From positions 1,798,001 to 1,862,000 of the forward strand of contig OZ242313.1 of assembly GCA_965208065.1 (NCBI GenBank): a stretch of 64,000 nucleotides of DNA. The letters are read 5' to 3'. Under the pieces are notes generated by a model. That model did no database searches. It had not been told where the DNA came from and worked only from the letters and a program-made list of their open reading frames with translations. Below are positions 43,887 through 52,358 of the stretch, in pieces. The first letter of the stretch is position 1; each line of letters starts with the position of its first letter. Source of the stretch: Bin103 sp002238925. GTDB taxonomy: Bacteria > Spirochaetota > Spirochaetia > SZUA-6 > Bin103. Position numbers and translations under genes: made by a program.

Positions 43887-45824
43887 ATGTTCGACCTTAT
43901 CGTCATAGGCGGCGGTCACGCCGGTGTCGAAGCGGCGCTGGCGGCGGCGCGCATGGGCTGCGCGGTCGGCCTGGTCACCGGCGAGGCGGCGGCGATTGGC
44001 CGCATGTCGTGCAACCCGGCGATCGGCGGCACCGCCAAGGGCCACCTGGTGCACGAAATCGACGCGCTCGGCGGCGTGATGGGCGAGCTCGCGGACCAGA
44101 CCGGCATTCAGTTCCGGCTGCTGAACCGCTCCAAAGGGCCGGCGGTCTGGTCGTCGCGCTGCCAGTCGGACCGCGACGCCTACGCGGGCGCGGCGCAACG
44201 CATGGTGGCAGACCAGTCCGGGCTGTCGGTGGTGGAGGCGATGGTTACCGGGGTGGTGGTGCGCGACCACCGGATCGCGGCCGTCACCACCGACCGGTGC
44301 GGGGAAATCGGTTGCCATGCGCTGGTAGTGGCGTCCGGCACCTTTCTGAACGGGGTACTGTTCACGGGGCTGAACGGCACCGCCGGGGGCCGTTTCGGCG
44401 AGCGGCCCGCCAGCGGGCTGTCCGAGGCATTCCGGCTCCTCGGCCTGAACACCGGCCGGCTCAAGACCGGTACCCCGCCGCGCCTGCGCCGCGACAGCAT
44501 CGACTTCAGCGCGGCCAGCGAGCAGCCGGGCGACGCCGATCCGGCGCCGTTCTCCGGGCGCACCGACCGGCGCGCCTTTCCGCGGCTGCCGCAGGTGAGC
44601 TGCCACATCACCTTTACCAACCCGGCCACCCACCAGATCCTGGCCACCGGCTTCGACCGCTCGCCGATGTTCACCGGGCGCATCCGCGGCGCCGGCCCGC
44701 GCTACTGCCCGTCGATCGAGGACAAGGTGGTGCGCTTCGCCGACCGCGACCGCCACCAGCTGTTCCTGGAGCCGGACGGACTGGACAGCGACCTGATCTA
44801 CCTGAACGGGTTTTCGAGCTCGCTGCCGGCCGAGGTGCAACTCGCCGCGCTGCGCACCGTTCCGGGACTGGAGCGGGTCGAGGTGGCCCGCTACGGCTAC
44901 GCGGTGGAGTACGATTTCTTCCCCGCCTACCAGGTGGATGCCACGTTGGAGAGCAAGCTAATGCGCGGCCTGTACTTCGCGGGGCAGGTGAACGGCACCT
45001 CCGGTTACGAGGAGGCGGCGGCGCAGGGGCTGATGGCGGGCATCAACGCGGCGCTGGCGGTACGCGGCGCGGCGGGCGGGGAGTTGGTGCTGCGGCGCGA
45101 CGAGGCCTACATCGGCGTGCTGATCGACGACCTGGTGACCAAGCCGTCCCACGAGCCGTACCGCATGTTCACCTCGCGCGCCGAATACCGGCTGGCGCTG
45201 CGGCAGGACAACGCCCGCCGCCGCCTGAGCGCGTACGGCCATCGGCTCGGTCTGATCGCGAATGCGGAGATGGACCGGTTGCGGCGCCGGCAGCGGATGG
45301 TGGAAACGGCGCTCGCCGAACTGCGCGCAACACAGCTGGCGCCGCCGGCCGCGAACCGCTGGCTGCAGTCACTGGGCATGAAGGAGCTGCAGCGGCCGGA
45401 GAGCGCCGCCGCGTTGTGCCGGCGCCCGGAGGTACGGCTGCACGCCCTGCTTGCGGAGATGTTTGCGCCGCCGCATTGCGGCGCCGGCCGAGCCGGCGGC
45501 GGAGAATGCCCGGACCTGAGCGCCCTGCTGGCGCAGCCCGAGGTGTTGCGGGAGGTCGAAGTCGAACTGAAGTACGAGGGATACATCGACCGCGAGCGCC
45601 GCAGCATCGAACGCCTGCAGCGGTTCGAGGCGCTCCGAATCCCGCCACGGTTCGACTACGGCACCGTCGAGGCGCTGTCTCGGGAGAGCCGCGAGAAGCT
45701 GGCGTTGGTGCGTCCGCGTACCCTCGGCCAGGCGTCGCGGATCAGCGGCGTACGGCCCGCCGACATCAGCGTACTGCTCGTGCAACTGCGCGCCGGCAGA
45801 GCGGCGCGCAGCGGACGGGCTTAG
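43887..45824 (+). CDS. mnmG: tRNA uridine-5-carboxymethylaminomethyl modification enzyme
   Basis: MnmG (GidA) is the FAD-dependent partner of MnmE. 645 residues: FAD fold DLIVIGGGHAGVEAALAAA, the RMSCNPAIGGTAKGHLVHEI segment, KTGTPPRL, the C-terminal region YRMFTSRAEYRL and YEGYIDRERRSIE, all diagnostic. ATG 43887 is chosen from homology; upstream codons in frame overlap the FNR gene. The C-terminal helical domain (LSRESREKLALVRPRTLGQA) binds MnmE. The gene is separated from mnmE by the repeat-protein gene, the leftward transporter operon and the FNR-like gene. Confidence 0.96.
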   Translation: MFDLIVIGGGHAGVEAALAAARMGCAVGLVTGEAAAIGRMSCNPAIGGTAKGHLVHEIDALGGVMGELADQTGIQFRLLNRSKGPAVWSSRCQSDRDAYAGAAQRMVADQSGLSVVEAMVTGVVVRDHRIAAVTTDRCGEIGCHALVVASGTFLNGVLFTGLNGTAGGRFGERPASGLSEAFRLLGLNTGRLKTGTPPRLRRDSIDFSAASEQPGDADPAPFSGRTDRRAFPRLPQVSCHITFTNPATHQILATGFDRSPMFTGRIRGAGPRYCPSIEDKVVRFADRDRHQLFLEPDGLDSDLIYLNGFSSSLPAEVQLAALRTVPGLERVEVARYGYAVEYDFFPAYQVDATLESKLMRGLYFAGQVNGTSGYEEAAAQGLMAGINAALAVRGAAGGELVLRRDEAYIGVLIDDLVTKPSHEPYRMFTSRAEYRLALRQDNARRRLSAYGHRLGLIANAEMDRLRRRQRMVETALAELRATQLAPPAANRWLQSLGMKELQRPESAAALCRRPEVRLHALLAEMFAPPHCGAGRAGGGECPDLSALLAQPEVLREVEVELKYEGYIDRERRSIERLQRFEALRIPPRFDYGTVEALSRESREKLALVRPRTLGQASRISGVRPADISVLLVQLRAGRAARSGRA

Positions 45825-45825
45825 T

Positions 45826-46251
45826 TCAATCTCCGGACTCGCGCGGCAGCACGAGGGTGAGACGGTTCTTGCCGTCTTCGTAGCGGTAGCTCGCGTCATC
45901 CACCAGCGTGCGCACCAGGTGAACGCCCACGCCGCCGACGCGCCGCTCATCGATCGGCAGTTCCGGGTCGAACTCGGGCGCCTCCTCGAGCGGGTCGAAC
46001 CGGGGCCCGTCATCCGCGAGTTCGACCGTAATCGTGTCGGACGCCGACCTGAGCACAACGTCAAGGTGGCGCGCGCCACCGGCACGCCCGTGCGTCATGA
46101 CGTTGAGCGCGAGTTCCTCGATCACCAGGTTCACCTGGAAAAGCAGCTTGGGGGACCAGTCGTCCCGCTCTGCCAACTCCTCCACGGCTTCCGCCAAACG
46201 AGGCAACTCTTCGGGCCGCGCGTCAAGCTGCAGGTGCACTTCTTGACTCAC
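45826..46251 (-). CDS. RsbW-like serine kinase / anti-sigma factor
   Basis: 141 residues of the HATPase_c_2 family. The N-box is VNLVIEELALNVMTHG with Glu and Asn intact, the G1 box is ELADDGPRFDP, and the G2 region is GGVGVHLVRTLVDDASY. Members bind a sigma factor or another target and phosphorylate a STAS antagonist. It is the last gene of the leftward signalling operon, 42 bases after the STAS gene. No sigma factor gene is in the window, so the output partner is unknown. Confidence 0.88.
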   Translation of the reverse strand: MSQEVHLQLDARPEELPRLAEAVEELAERDDWSPKLLFQVNLVIEELALNVMTHGRAGGARHLDVVLRSASDTITVELADDGPRFDPLEEAPEFDPELPIDERRVGGVGVHLVRTLVDDASYRYEDGKNRLTLVLPRESGD

Positions 46252-46293
46252 ACCGCGAGAATTCCGTTCAGGTATCGCTCGCCTGCGCCGGAC

Positions 46294-46635
46294 CTAACTG
46301 GCGGCGACCGCCGCCACCGCCGCCGACTGGCTGTCGTGCACGGGTATGATGCGGTCGAACCCGCTGATCTCGAATACCTCGCGGATCGACTCGGTGAGCT
46401 CGCAGAGGGCGAACTTGGTACCGCGCTTCTGCAGCATCCGGGCGACCATCAACATCACGCGCAGCCCGGAACTGCTGATGTAGGACAGCTCCTTCAGTTG
46501 CAGCACCACCGCACGATCAGCCTCGCCGATCACCCCTTCGAGGGCCTGTTGAAACTCCTGCGAGTTGCTGCCGTCGACCCGCCCAGCGGCGGTTACGATC
46601 AGAGTGTCTCCCTGTCGTTCCTCGGTAATATTCAT
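46294..46635 (-). CDS. STAS-domain anti-anti-sigma factor (SpoIIAA/RsbV-like)
   Basis: 113 residues from ATG 46635. The STAS fold is clear: ITEERQGDTLIVTAAGRVD, VVLQLKELSYISSSGLRVML, where the serine of ISSSGLRVML is the expected phosphorylation site. In partner switching, the unphosphorylated form frees the target from the RsbW-like kinase. AGGAG lies about ten bases before the start. A -10-like element upstream suggests it can also be transcribed without the sensors. Confidence 0.9.
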   Translation of the reverse strand: MNITEERQGDTLIVTAAGRVDGSNSQEFQQALEGVIGEADRAVVLQLKELSYISSSGLRVMLMVARMLQKRGTKFALCELTESIREVFEISGFDRIIPVHDSQSAAVAAVAAS

Positions 46636-46716
46636 CCTGACGTGTCTCCTGTACTCATTGTTGATGCGACACCGCACGGATACGGTACGCGGCCGCAAGT
46701 GTAGTTTGCGGCGCCG

Positions 46717-46727
46717 AGTATACTATA
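46717..46727 (-). promoter_or_regulatory. -10-like elements before the STAS gene
   Basis: On the complement TATAGT (46722-46727) and TATACT (46717-46722) overlap, in a 117-base gap between the phosphatase and STAS genes. They could drive separate expression of the two switch proteins. No clear -35. Confidence 0.4.
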
Positions 46728-46752
46728 AACCGCCGTCGGCCGTCTGCGGCAC

Positions 46753-49272
46753 TCATGCCGCGATCCGTTTTCTCATGATCAGCCGATTGCGCCCGCCAAT
46801 CACCAGGTAGTCCACGTCGTCGATCTGTGCCGGCCGGGCAATCTCGGTGCCGACGCGGCTAATGTAACGACCGTCGCCGTTCGTATCGTGGCCCGGCGGT
46901 GGATCCACGAGTGCGAACGGCTGGCCGTCGTCATCCACCGCCACCTCCACTACCGCGTCCTGGAAACTGAGCCTGATGTCGATTTCGTAGGTGCTGCCCG
47001 CCGGCAGCCGATAGTCGATGGTGGTGGTGAGCACGTCGGCCACGGCGGTCTGCAGGTCGTGGGTGTGGTCGCCGCCGATGCCGCTCTGCCGCGCGAAGGT
47101 GCCGATTCCCTGCGCAATGCGGGGAATCTCGGCGAGATCGTTGCGCAGCGACAGGCGGTGAACGACCATCGCGTCCTGCTTGCTCTCGCGGCTGAGAACG
47201 AGCATCGCGATGTCGTCGAACTGCTCCGCTTCGCCGGCGAAATCTTCCACCCGGCGCAGCATCGCCTCGATGGTGTCGCTGGGGCTGCGGTCGGTATTGG
47301 CGAGCAGATTCTCGCGCATCCGGTCGTAGCCGAATTCCTCTTCCTGCAGGTCGGTTGACTCCGGTACCCCGTCGGTATAGCAGAACAGCTTGCCGTCGGG
47401 CGGGATTACCACCTCGCCGTCGTCATAGGTCAATCCATCGAACATCGCCAGCGCCACGCCGCCGGTCAGGGGCAACAGTTCCGCCTGTCCGGGAGCGATC
47501 AGCACCGGCGGGTTGTGGCCGCCGTTGGCATAGCGCAGAGTGCCGTCGCGGCGGTCGAAGATGCCGTAGAAGACGGTCACGAAGACATCCTCGCGGGATG
47601 CGTCGGCGAGCGTGTCGTTGACCATTTCCAGGCACTTGCCGGGTCCGTCCTCGACGTAGCGCGAGGTGGCGCGGATTACCGTGCGGGTAACCGCCATGAA
47701 CAGCGAAGCGGGAACGCCCTTGCCGACCACATCGCCAATCACGATGACGGTGCGGTCCTCGTCCAGCGGGAAAAAGTCGTAGAAGTCGCCGCCCACCTCG
47801 CGCGCGGTCTGCATCGCCGCGTGGATGTGGGCGCCCTCGGTATCGAGACGTTCGCCGGGCAGGAACGATCGCTGTACCCGGGTGGCGACCTGCAGGTCGT
47901 GTTGCAGCGCCAGGTAGGCGGTCTGCGTGCGCAGTGCCTCCTGCAACTCGGCCACCAGCTTGCGGAGCCGTTCCTGCTGTACGCCGACGCGATCGGCCAT
48001 CTTCTGGAAGGCGAGCCCCATTACCTGCAGGTCGCCGGCCATTTCCATGTCCGGCTGCACCTCGGCCTGGCCGCCCTCGTCGTCTTCCTTGGGCGCCTCG
48101 ATCTCTGCCAGATCGTTGAGGATATCCTCGCGTTCGGTCTCGTCCAGGGTGGTGGCCAGGCGCGTCATTTCGCTGCGAATGAAGCGCCCCTCCTGGCGTT
48201 GGCGGCGCGTCGCGCGGCGCCGATGGCGGCGCAGGGCCAGGGTCTGGTTGCGGAACGTATTTACGGCCAGGGCGATGCGCGCCAGCTCATCCTTGCCGCG
48301 CTCGCCGGCGATTTTCACCGTGGCCTGGGTGTCGCCGCGCGACAGCGCATCGAGTACCTGCACCCCTTCGGTAAGTGGCGACAGCGCATGCCGCAGGTAG
48401 AGGTAGAGCGCCAATAATGATATGAGCAGGAAGCCGGCTATTGACAGGAAGGTGATCAGGCTCACCCTCCGCTGCCCGGCGAATGCCGCGCTCACGTCGC
48501 GCACCGTCACCACGCTGGCAACCAGGTTGCCGAGTTCGGCTTCGAGCGGGAAGGCGGCGAGAGAGAACACGCGGTCGTCGAAGCGCAACACCTGCGATGC
48601 GCCGTCTCGCAGCCGCGCCGAGCTGCTCACCAGGTCCCAGATCTGCGGATCGGTACCCGCCAGCAGGCGGCTGCGCCGATTCACGACCAGTACTTCCGAG
48701 CCGGAATCGTTCCGCAGTTCCCGCAATGCGAGCCCGATATCGGATGCACAGACGGCAATTGCCAGCAGCGTTCCGTCTTCGTCGTGCAGCGGTATGCCCA
48801 CCGAGAGCGTTACGTTGCGCTCGGCGTCGATTGCCACGCCGCTACGCCCGCTGCCGGCGGCGATCATGGCGGCGATCTCATCCTCGCTCGCCGCCGCGGT
48901 TGGTTCAAACGCGGGGACCGAAGAATACAGCACCTCATGCGACAGCGACACGATATCGAGCCGGGTGATGCTCGGGTTGCGTTGCAGCGAGATCAGCGTG
49001 CGCCGCGCCGCCTCGGAAATGAGCCCGCGATCGCCGCTGACAATGGCGGTGCGGAGGAACTGGTCCCCGGTGACGGTAGGCGTAAGTTCGCGGATCCGCT
49101 GCAGCCCGGTCTCGACGATCTTGCCCCAGAGCGCGCGGCTTCCGTTGATCTCCGTGACTTCCAGTTGCTGGCGCAGCACTTCCTCGCGCTGATAGCCGGC
49201 GAACAGCAATCCGGCGATCATGGCGGCGAGGAAGGCAACGACGATGATGCCGATCCGGGTCTTGATTCCCAC
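46753..49272 (-). CDS. Sensor-HAMP-SpoIIE phosphatase with decayed HATPase domain
   Basis: 839 residues. TM1 (8-27), an extracytoplasmic sensor domain (~30-270), TM2 (~271-293), HAMP, a helical linker, a PP2C-type SpoIIE domain (~480-700) with GGDFYDFF, GDVVGKGVPASLFMA, GHNPP, CYTDGVPES and FDDIAM intact, and a C-terminal ~120-residue HATPase-like region. In the latter the N-box reads AVADVLTTTIDY, lacking the Asn and first Glu needed for ATP-Mg, while DDDGQPF remains. So the phosphatase is probably active and the kinase-like end probably not. It would dephosphorylate the STAS protein. Starts four bases after the binding-protein gene. Confidence 0.9.
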   Translation of the reverse strand: MGIKTRIGIIVVAFLAAMIAGLLFAGYQREEVLRQQLEVTEINGSRALWGKIVETGLQRIRELTPTVTGDQFLRTAIVSGDRGLISEAARRTLISLQRNPSITRLDIVSLSHEVLYSSVPAFEPTAAASEDEIAAMIAAGSGRSGVAIDAERNVTLSVGIPLHDEDGTLLAIAVCASDIGLALRELRNDSGSEVLVVNRRSRLLAGTDPQIWDLVSSSARLRDGASQVLRFDDRVFSLAAFPLEAELGNLVASVVTVRDVSAAFAGQRRVSLITFLSIAGFLLISLLALYLYLRHALSPLTEGVQVLDALSRGDTQATVKIAGERGKDELARIALAVNTFRNQTLALRRHRRRATRRQRQEGRFIRSEMTRLATTLDETEREDILNDLAEIEAPKEDDEGGQAEVQPDMEMAGDLQVMGLAFQKMADRVGVQQERLRKLVAELQEALRTQTAYLALQHDLQVATRVQRSFLPGERLDTEGAHIHAAMQTAREVGGDFYDFFPLDEDRTVIVIGDVVGKGVPASLFMAVTRTVIRATSRYVEDGPGKCLEMVNDTLADASREDVFVTVFYGIFDRRDGTLRYANGGHNPPVLIAPGQAELLPLTGGVALAMFDGLTYDDGEVVIPPDGKLFCYTDGVPESTDLQEEEFGYDRMRENLLANTDRSPSDTIEAMLRRVEDFAGEAEQFDDIAMLVLSRESKQDAMVVHRLSLRNDLAEIPRIAQGIGTFARQSGIGGDHTHDLQTAVADVLTTTIDYRLPAGSTYEIDIRLSFQDAVVEVAVDDDGQPFALVDPPPGHDTNGDGRYISRVGTEIARPAQIDDVDYLVIGGRNRLIMRKRIAA

Positions 49273-49275
49273 CGG

Positions 49276-50283
49276 TTACTCGACCACCTGCGCCACGCGC
49301 AACAGCCCCATCGGCGGAAAGATTCCCAGTTGCAGAGCAACCGGCATGCGGATGAGGATCGCGAACCGGGCCAGCGATGCCACCGGCAGGTTTTCCGGCG
49401 CCTCGCCGCCCACCAGTATGTTTTCTGCCTGCGCCCCGGCCAGCTTGCCGATCAGGAAGTAGCGGCTGACCAGGCCGAGCATGGCCCGCGAGCGCTCGAA
49501 ACTCGCCTCCACGGCGGCAAATGACGGGATTCCGCGGTCCGCGGCACGCTCGCTTATGTCCAAACTGTTGACCGTGATGAACGAGTCGGGGCCCATGTAC
49601 AGGAACTGGGCGCCGTCGCGGACCAGGGCGTCGACCAGTTCGGGGAGGCGCGTCGCGTCGGGGCGGCCTTCTGCATTCAGGGGAACCGGGTATTCCAGCA
49701 GCGTGATGCCGCGGGCGCCGGTCTCGGTGCGCAACTGGTCGACGTTGGTCACCGAGTTGCGCTCCAGCGGGTTGTAAATTACCCCGAGCGTGTCGATGGG
49801 GCGATAGGCGAGGATGGTGTCGATCTGGGTATTGATCGGGGTCAGGAAGATGCTGCCGGTGAGCGGCCGTCCGGGGGCCTCGAACTGCTCGACGATCTTG
49901 TCCTGTACCGGGTAGGAAACAATCGAGAACACACCGGGAATGTCGCCAATGTGCATGCCCGGCTCGGCGCCGGTGTGCGGGCCGAAAATCCCGAGCGCCA
50001 CCGAGGTGCCGAAGGTGTGGACGAGGTCCGGCTTCTCGGCGCGTATCTCGGCGGCGAATTCCGGCAACTTGCTGCGGTTCCGATCGGCGTTGCGCAGGGT
50101 GTAGCGCACCGGTATGCCGCGTTCGTACATGTGTGCCCGGAAACCGTGCTCCACGTCGGTTTCTCCCCGCCATACCACCAGGTAGACGTGGAACGGATCG
50201 GTCGCGGTCTGCGCGGCGCCGTCACCGGGCGCGGCGACCAGAAGTGCGGCCACGAGCAGGGCCGCTATCGGGAAGCCCTTCAC
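49276..50283 (-). CDS. ABC-type periplasmic binding protein (PF04392-like) in a signalling operon
   Basis: 335 residues with signal peptide (PIAALLVAALLVAAPGDGAA). The body has the pattern of the ABC_sub_bind/TrpX group: VHTFGTSVALGIFGPHTG, IPGVFSIVSYPV, GVIYNPLERNSVTNVDQLR, FLYMGPDSFITVNS, SFAAVEASFERSRAMLGL. No permease or ATPase is near, so it may deliver a ligand to the membrane sensors rather than to a transporter. GTG 50283 overlaps the stop of the fusion gene by four bases (GTGA). Confidence 0.82.
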   Translation of the reverse strand: MKGFPIAALLVAALLVAAPGDGAAQTATDPFHVYLVVWRGETDVEHGFRAHMYERGIPVRYTLRNADRNRSKLPEFAAEIRAEKPDLVHTFGTSVALGIFGPHTGAEPGMHIGDIPGVFSIVSYPVQDKIVEQFEAPGRPLTGSIFLTPINTQIDTILAYRPIDTLGVIYNPLERNSVTNVDQLRTETGARGITLLEYPVPLNAEGRPDATRLPELVDALVRDGAQFLYMGPDSFITVNSLDISERAADRGIPSFAAVEASFERSRAMLGLVSRYFLIGKLAGAQAENILVGGEAPENLPVASLARFAILIRMPVALQLGIFPPMGLLRVAQVVE

Positions 50284-52358
50284 GCCGGCACCTGCTTGCT
50301 GGCCTGCGCGGCACCGAACAGCGTGTAGCAGACGGTGCAGGCAAACACCACGATCCCGATGATGAGCATCGCCTGGCCATAGCCGACGAAGGTGACGACT
50401 GCCCCCACCGCCAGCGCGCCGGCCGCGGTGCCGACGCGCTCGATGGTGCGGAATGCGCTTACCACCGCACCCGGTCCGAGGCCGAAACTCCGGCCGCGTT
50501 CGGCGATTCTCTGCACCACCGCGAGTTGGGGAGCGGTGGTCAGCGCCTGCCCGGAGCCGAGCACGGCGGCCGCGGCGACCACGCCGGCGGTGGAGCCGAT
50601 GAGCGTCGGCAACAGGCACCCAAGCCCGCTCATCAGGCCGCCGAGGACAATGAAGGTGCGTGGCCGTCCGCTCCGGTCGGCGCCGCTCGCGGCCAGCGGC
50701 GTAATCGCTATGCAGGCAATGCCGAACACCATCAACACGCGCCCGATGTTCGACTGCGTGTTGCCGAGGTCGGCAAGGAACAGCGGCAGCAGAAAGAAGT
50801 ACAGGCCGCTGAGGATGAGCTTGTTGGGCACGGCCGAGAACAGCGTCAGCACGACGAACTCGCGTTGCGAGAACACGCGCCGCCAACTGCGCATCGATTG
50901 CAGCCGCGGACGCGCCTCCGTGTGCGAGTCCCGGTCCACCGCGATCAGCGCCGCGCCGGCGGCAAACAAGGCCATTGCGGCGGCGACGAGGAGCGTGTTC
51001 CGGTAGCCGAGACGGTCGGCAAGGATGCCGCCCATTGCCGGACCGCAGACGAACGCCGCGAAAAACGCGCCGGTGAAGCCGGTCATGCCCACGGCGCGGC
51101 GCGACGACTCGGCGTGGTGCGCGACGTAGGTCTGGGCGGCAATGAAGATGGTTCCGTAGCCGAGGCCGGCAAGGGTCCACCACAGCAGCGCTTCGATGAT
51201 GGTGGACGACAGGGCCGCTCCGATGTGCCCGGCGACCGACGGCAGGATCCCCAGGATAAACAGTGTCCGAGGTCCCAGGGAGTCGGTAATCGCTCCGGCG
51301 ATCGGCGTGGCGATCAGCACCACCACCATGAACGTCGTGAACGGCAGGCCGATGGTGAGCTCCCGGCTCAGGTTGCCGATGGGCGTGTACACGTCGCCGA
51401 AAAACAGCGGCAGGAAGGGCCGGGAAAGTTCCTGCGCGAGCATGAACAGGAACAGCGGGATGCGCACGTCCATCGGCGAACGCGGCACGACGGTCCGTTC
51501 GAGGCCCGGAGCGGTAAAGCGGAACCGCTCCCCGAGTCCCGTTACCACGTCTCGTATTCGCTGCTGAATGGTCCGGTCGATCTGCACCGCCCGCGCGTCC
51601 TCGGCCTCCTCGGTCAGCATGGCGAACGCCGTGTTGACGCGCTGTACGACGGCGTTGTAGGCCCGCGCGACGTGTCCGACCTCATCCCGCCTGCGCAGCC
51701 CGATCCGGTACAGAAAGTCACCCTTCGCGCCGCGCACGATCAGCCGGTCGGCCAGTCTGATGGGACCGGATATGCGTACCACGACGAACGCCACCAGCAG
51801 CTCTATCCCGATCAGCAGCGTGACCAGGAAGGCGGTTACGATGTCGAACCGCAACCCGGCCAGCTCCGATCGCACCGCTCCCTCGCGCACTTCGACGTGC
51901 AGGAATCCCACCGTATTGCCGTCCGCGAGGATTGGCAGTTCGAGCGAGTCCGCGGAGCGCGCCGCGGATGCCCGGGTACCGTGCTGGTAGAGTTCGGCGC
52001 CGTCGGAGGTGGTCACCCCCACGTAGGTAAAGTCGGGATTGCGGTCCAGAACGCCCTGCAGGAACTCGTCCATGCCGACGAGCGCATCGAGCGGGATGCC
52101 GAGCGCAACGGCGTAGCTGATCTGCTCGGTGACCAGTCCCCCCGCCACCTCCGCCTTGCGATGGATTTCGGGAAGGAGCGAGTCTTCGAACGCTATTGCG
52201 AGCACGTAAGACACGACTCCCTGGGCGAGGAGCAGCAGTCCCGCGGTCAACAGGGCAAGGCGCACGATCACGCCCCGGAACAGCCGCTGTTCGCCGCCGG
52301 CGACCGAGGTCGGCGAATCCGCCGCGCCGCGCCTGGGGTCTATCGGAGCATCACTCAT
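50280..52358 (-). CDS. Sensor-HAMP-MFS fusion protein
   Basis: 692 residues. TM1 (~30-55), an extracytoplasmic domain of about 115 residues, TM2 (~172-195), a HAMP unit (ISGPIRLADRLIVRGAKGDF ... RRRDEVGHVARAYNAVV), a linker of ~50, then a complete ~12-helix MFS domain (~298-690) with AITDSLGPRT and GILADRLGYRNT loops. The sensor part resembles that of the upstream gene (ALGIPLDALVGMDEFLQGVL vs ALGLAVDSLPGVNTALQARTL-like). The MFS half may transport or act as a sensor. ATG 52358 overlaps the upstream gene by eight bases. I know of no characterised protein with this order. Confidence 0.85.
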   Translation of the reverse strand: MSDAPIDPRRGAADSPTSVAGGEQRLFRGVIVRLALLTAGLLLLAQGVVSYVLAIAFEDSLLPEIHRKAEVAGGLVTEQISYAVALGIPLDALVGMDEFLQGVLDRNPDFTYVGVTTSDGAELYQHGTRASAARSADSLELPILADGNTVGFLHVEVREGAVRSELAGLRFDIVTAFLVTLLIGIELLVAFVVVRISGPIRLADRLIVRGAKGDFLYRIGLRRRDEVGHVARAYNAVVQRVNTAFAMLTEEAEDARAVQIDRTIQQRIRDVVTGLGERFRFTAPGLERTVVPRSPMDVRIPLFLFMLAQELSRPFLPLFFGDVYTPIGNLSRELTIGLPFTTFMVVVLIATPIAGAITDSLGPRTLFILGILPSVAGHIGAALSSTIIEALLWWTLAGLGYGTIFIAAQTYVAHHAESSRRAVGMTGFTGAFFAAFVCGPAMGGILADRLGYRNTLLVAAAMALFAAGAALIAVDRDSHTEARPRLQSMRSWRRVFSQREFVVLTLFSAVPNKLILSGLYFFLLPLFLADLGNTQSNIGRVLMVFGIACIAITPLAASGADRSGRPRTFIVLGGLMSGLGCLLPTLIGSTAGVVAAAAVLGSGQALTTAPQLAVVQRIAERGRSFGLGPGAVVSAFRTIERVGTAAGALAVGAVVTFVGYGQAMLIIGIVVFACTVCYTLFGAAQASKQVPA

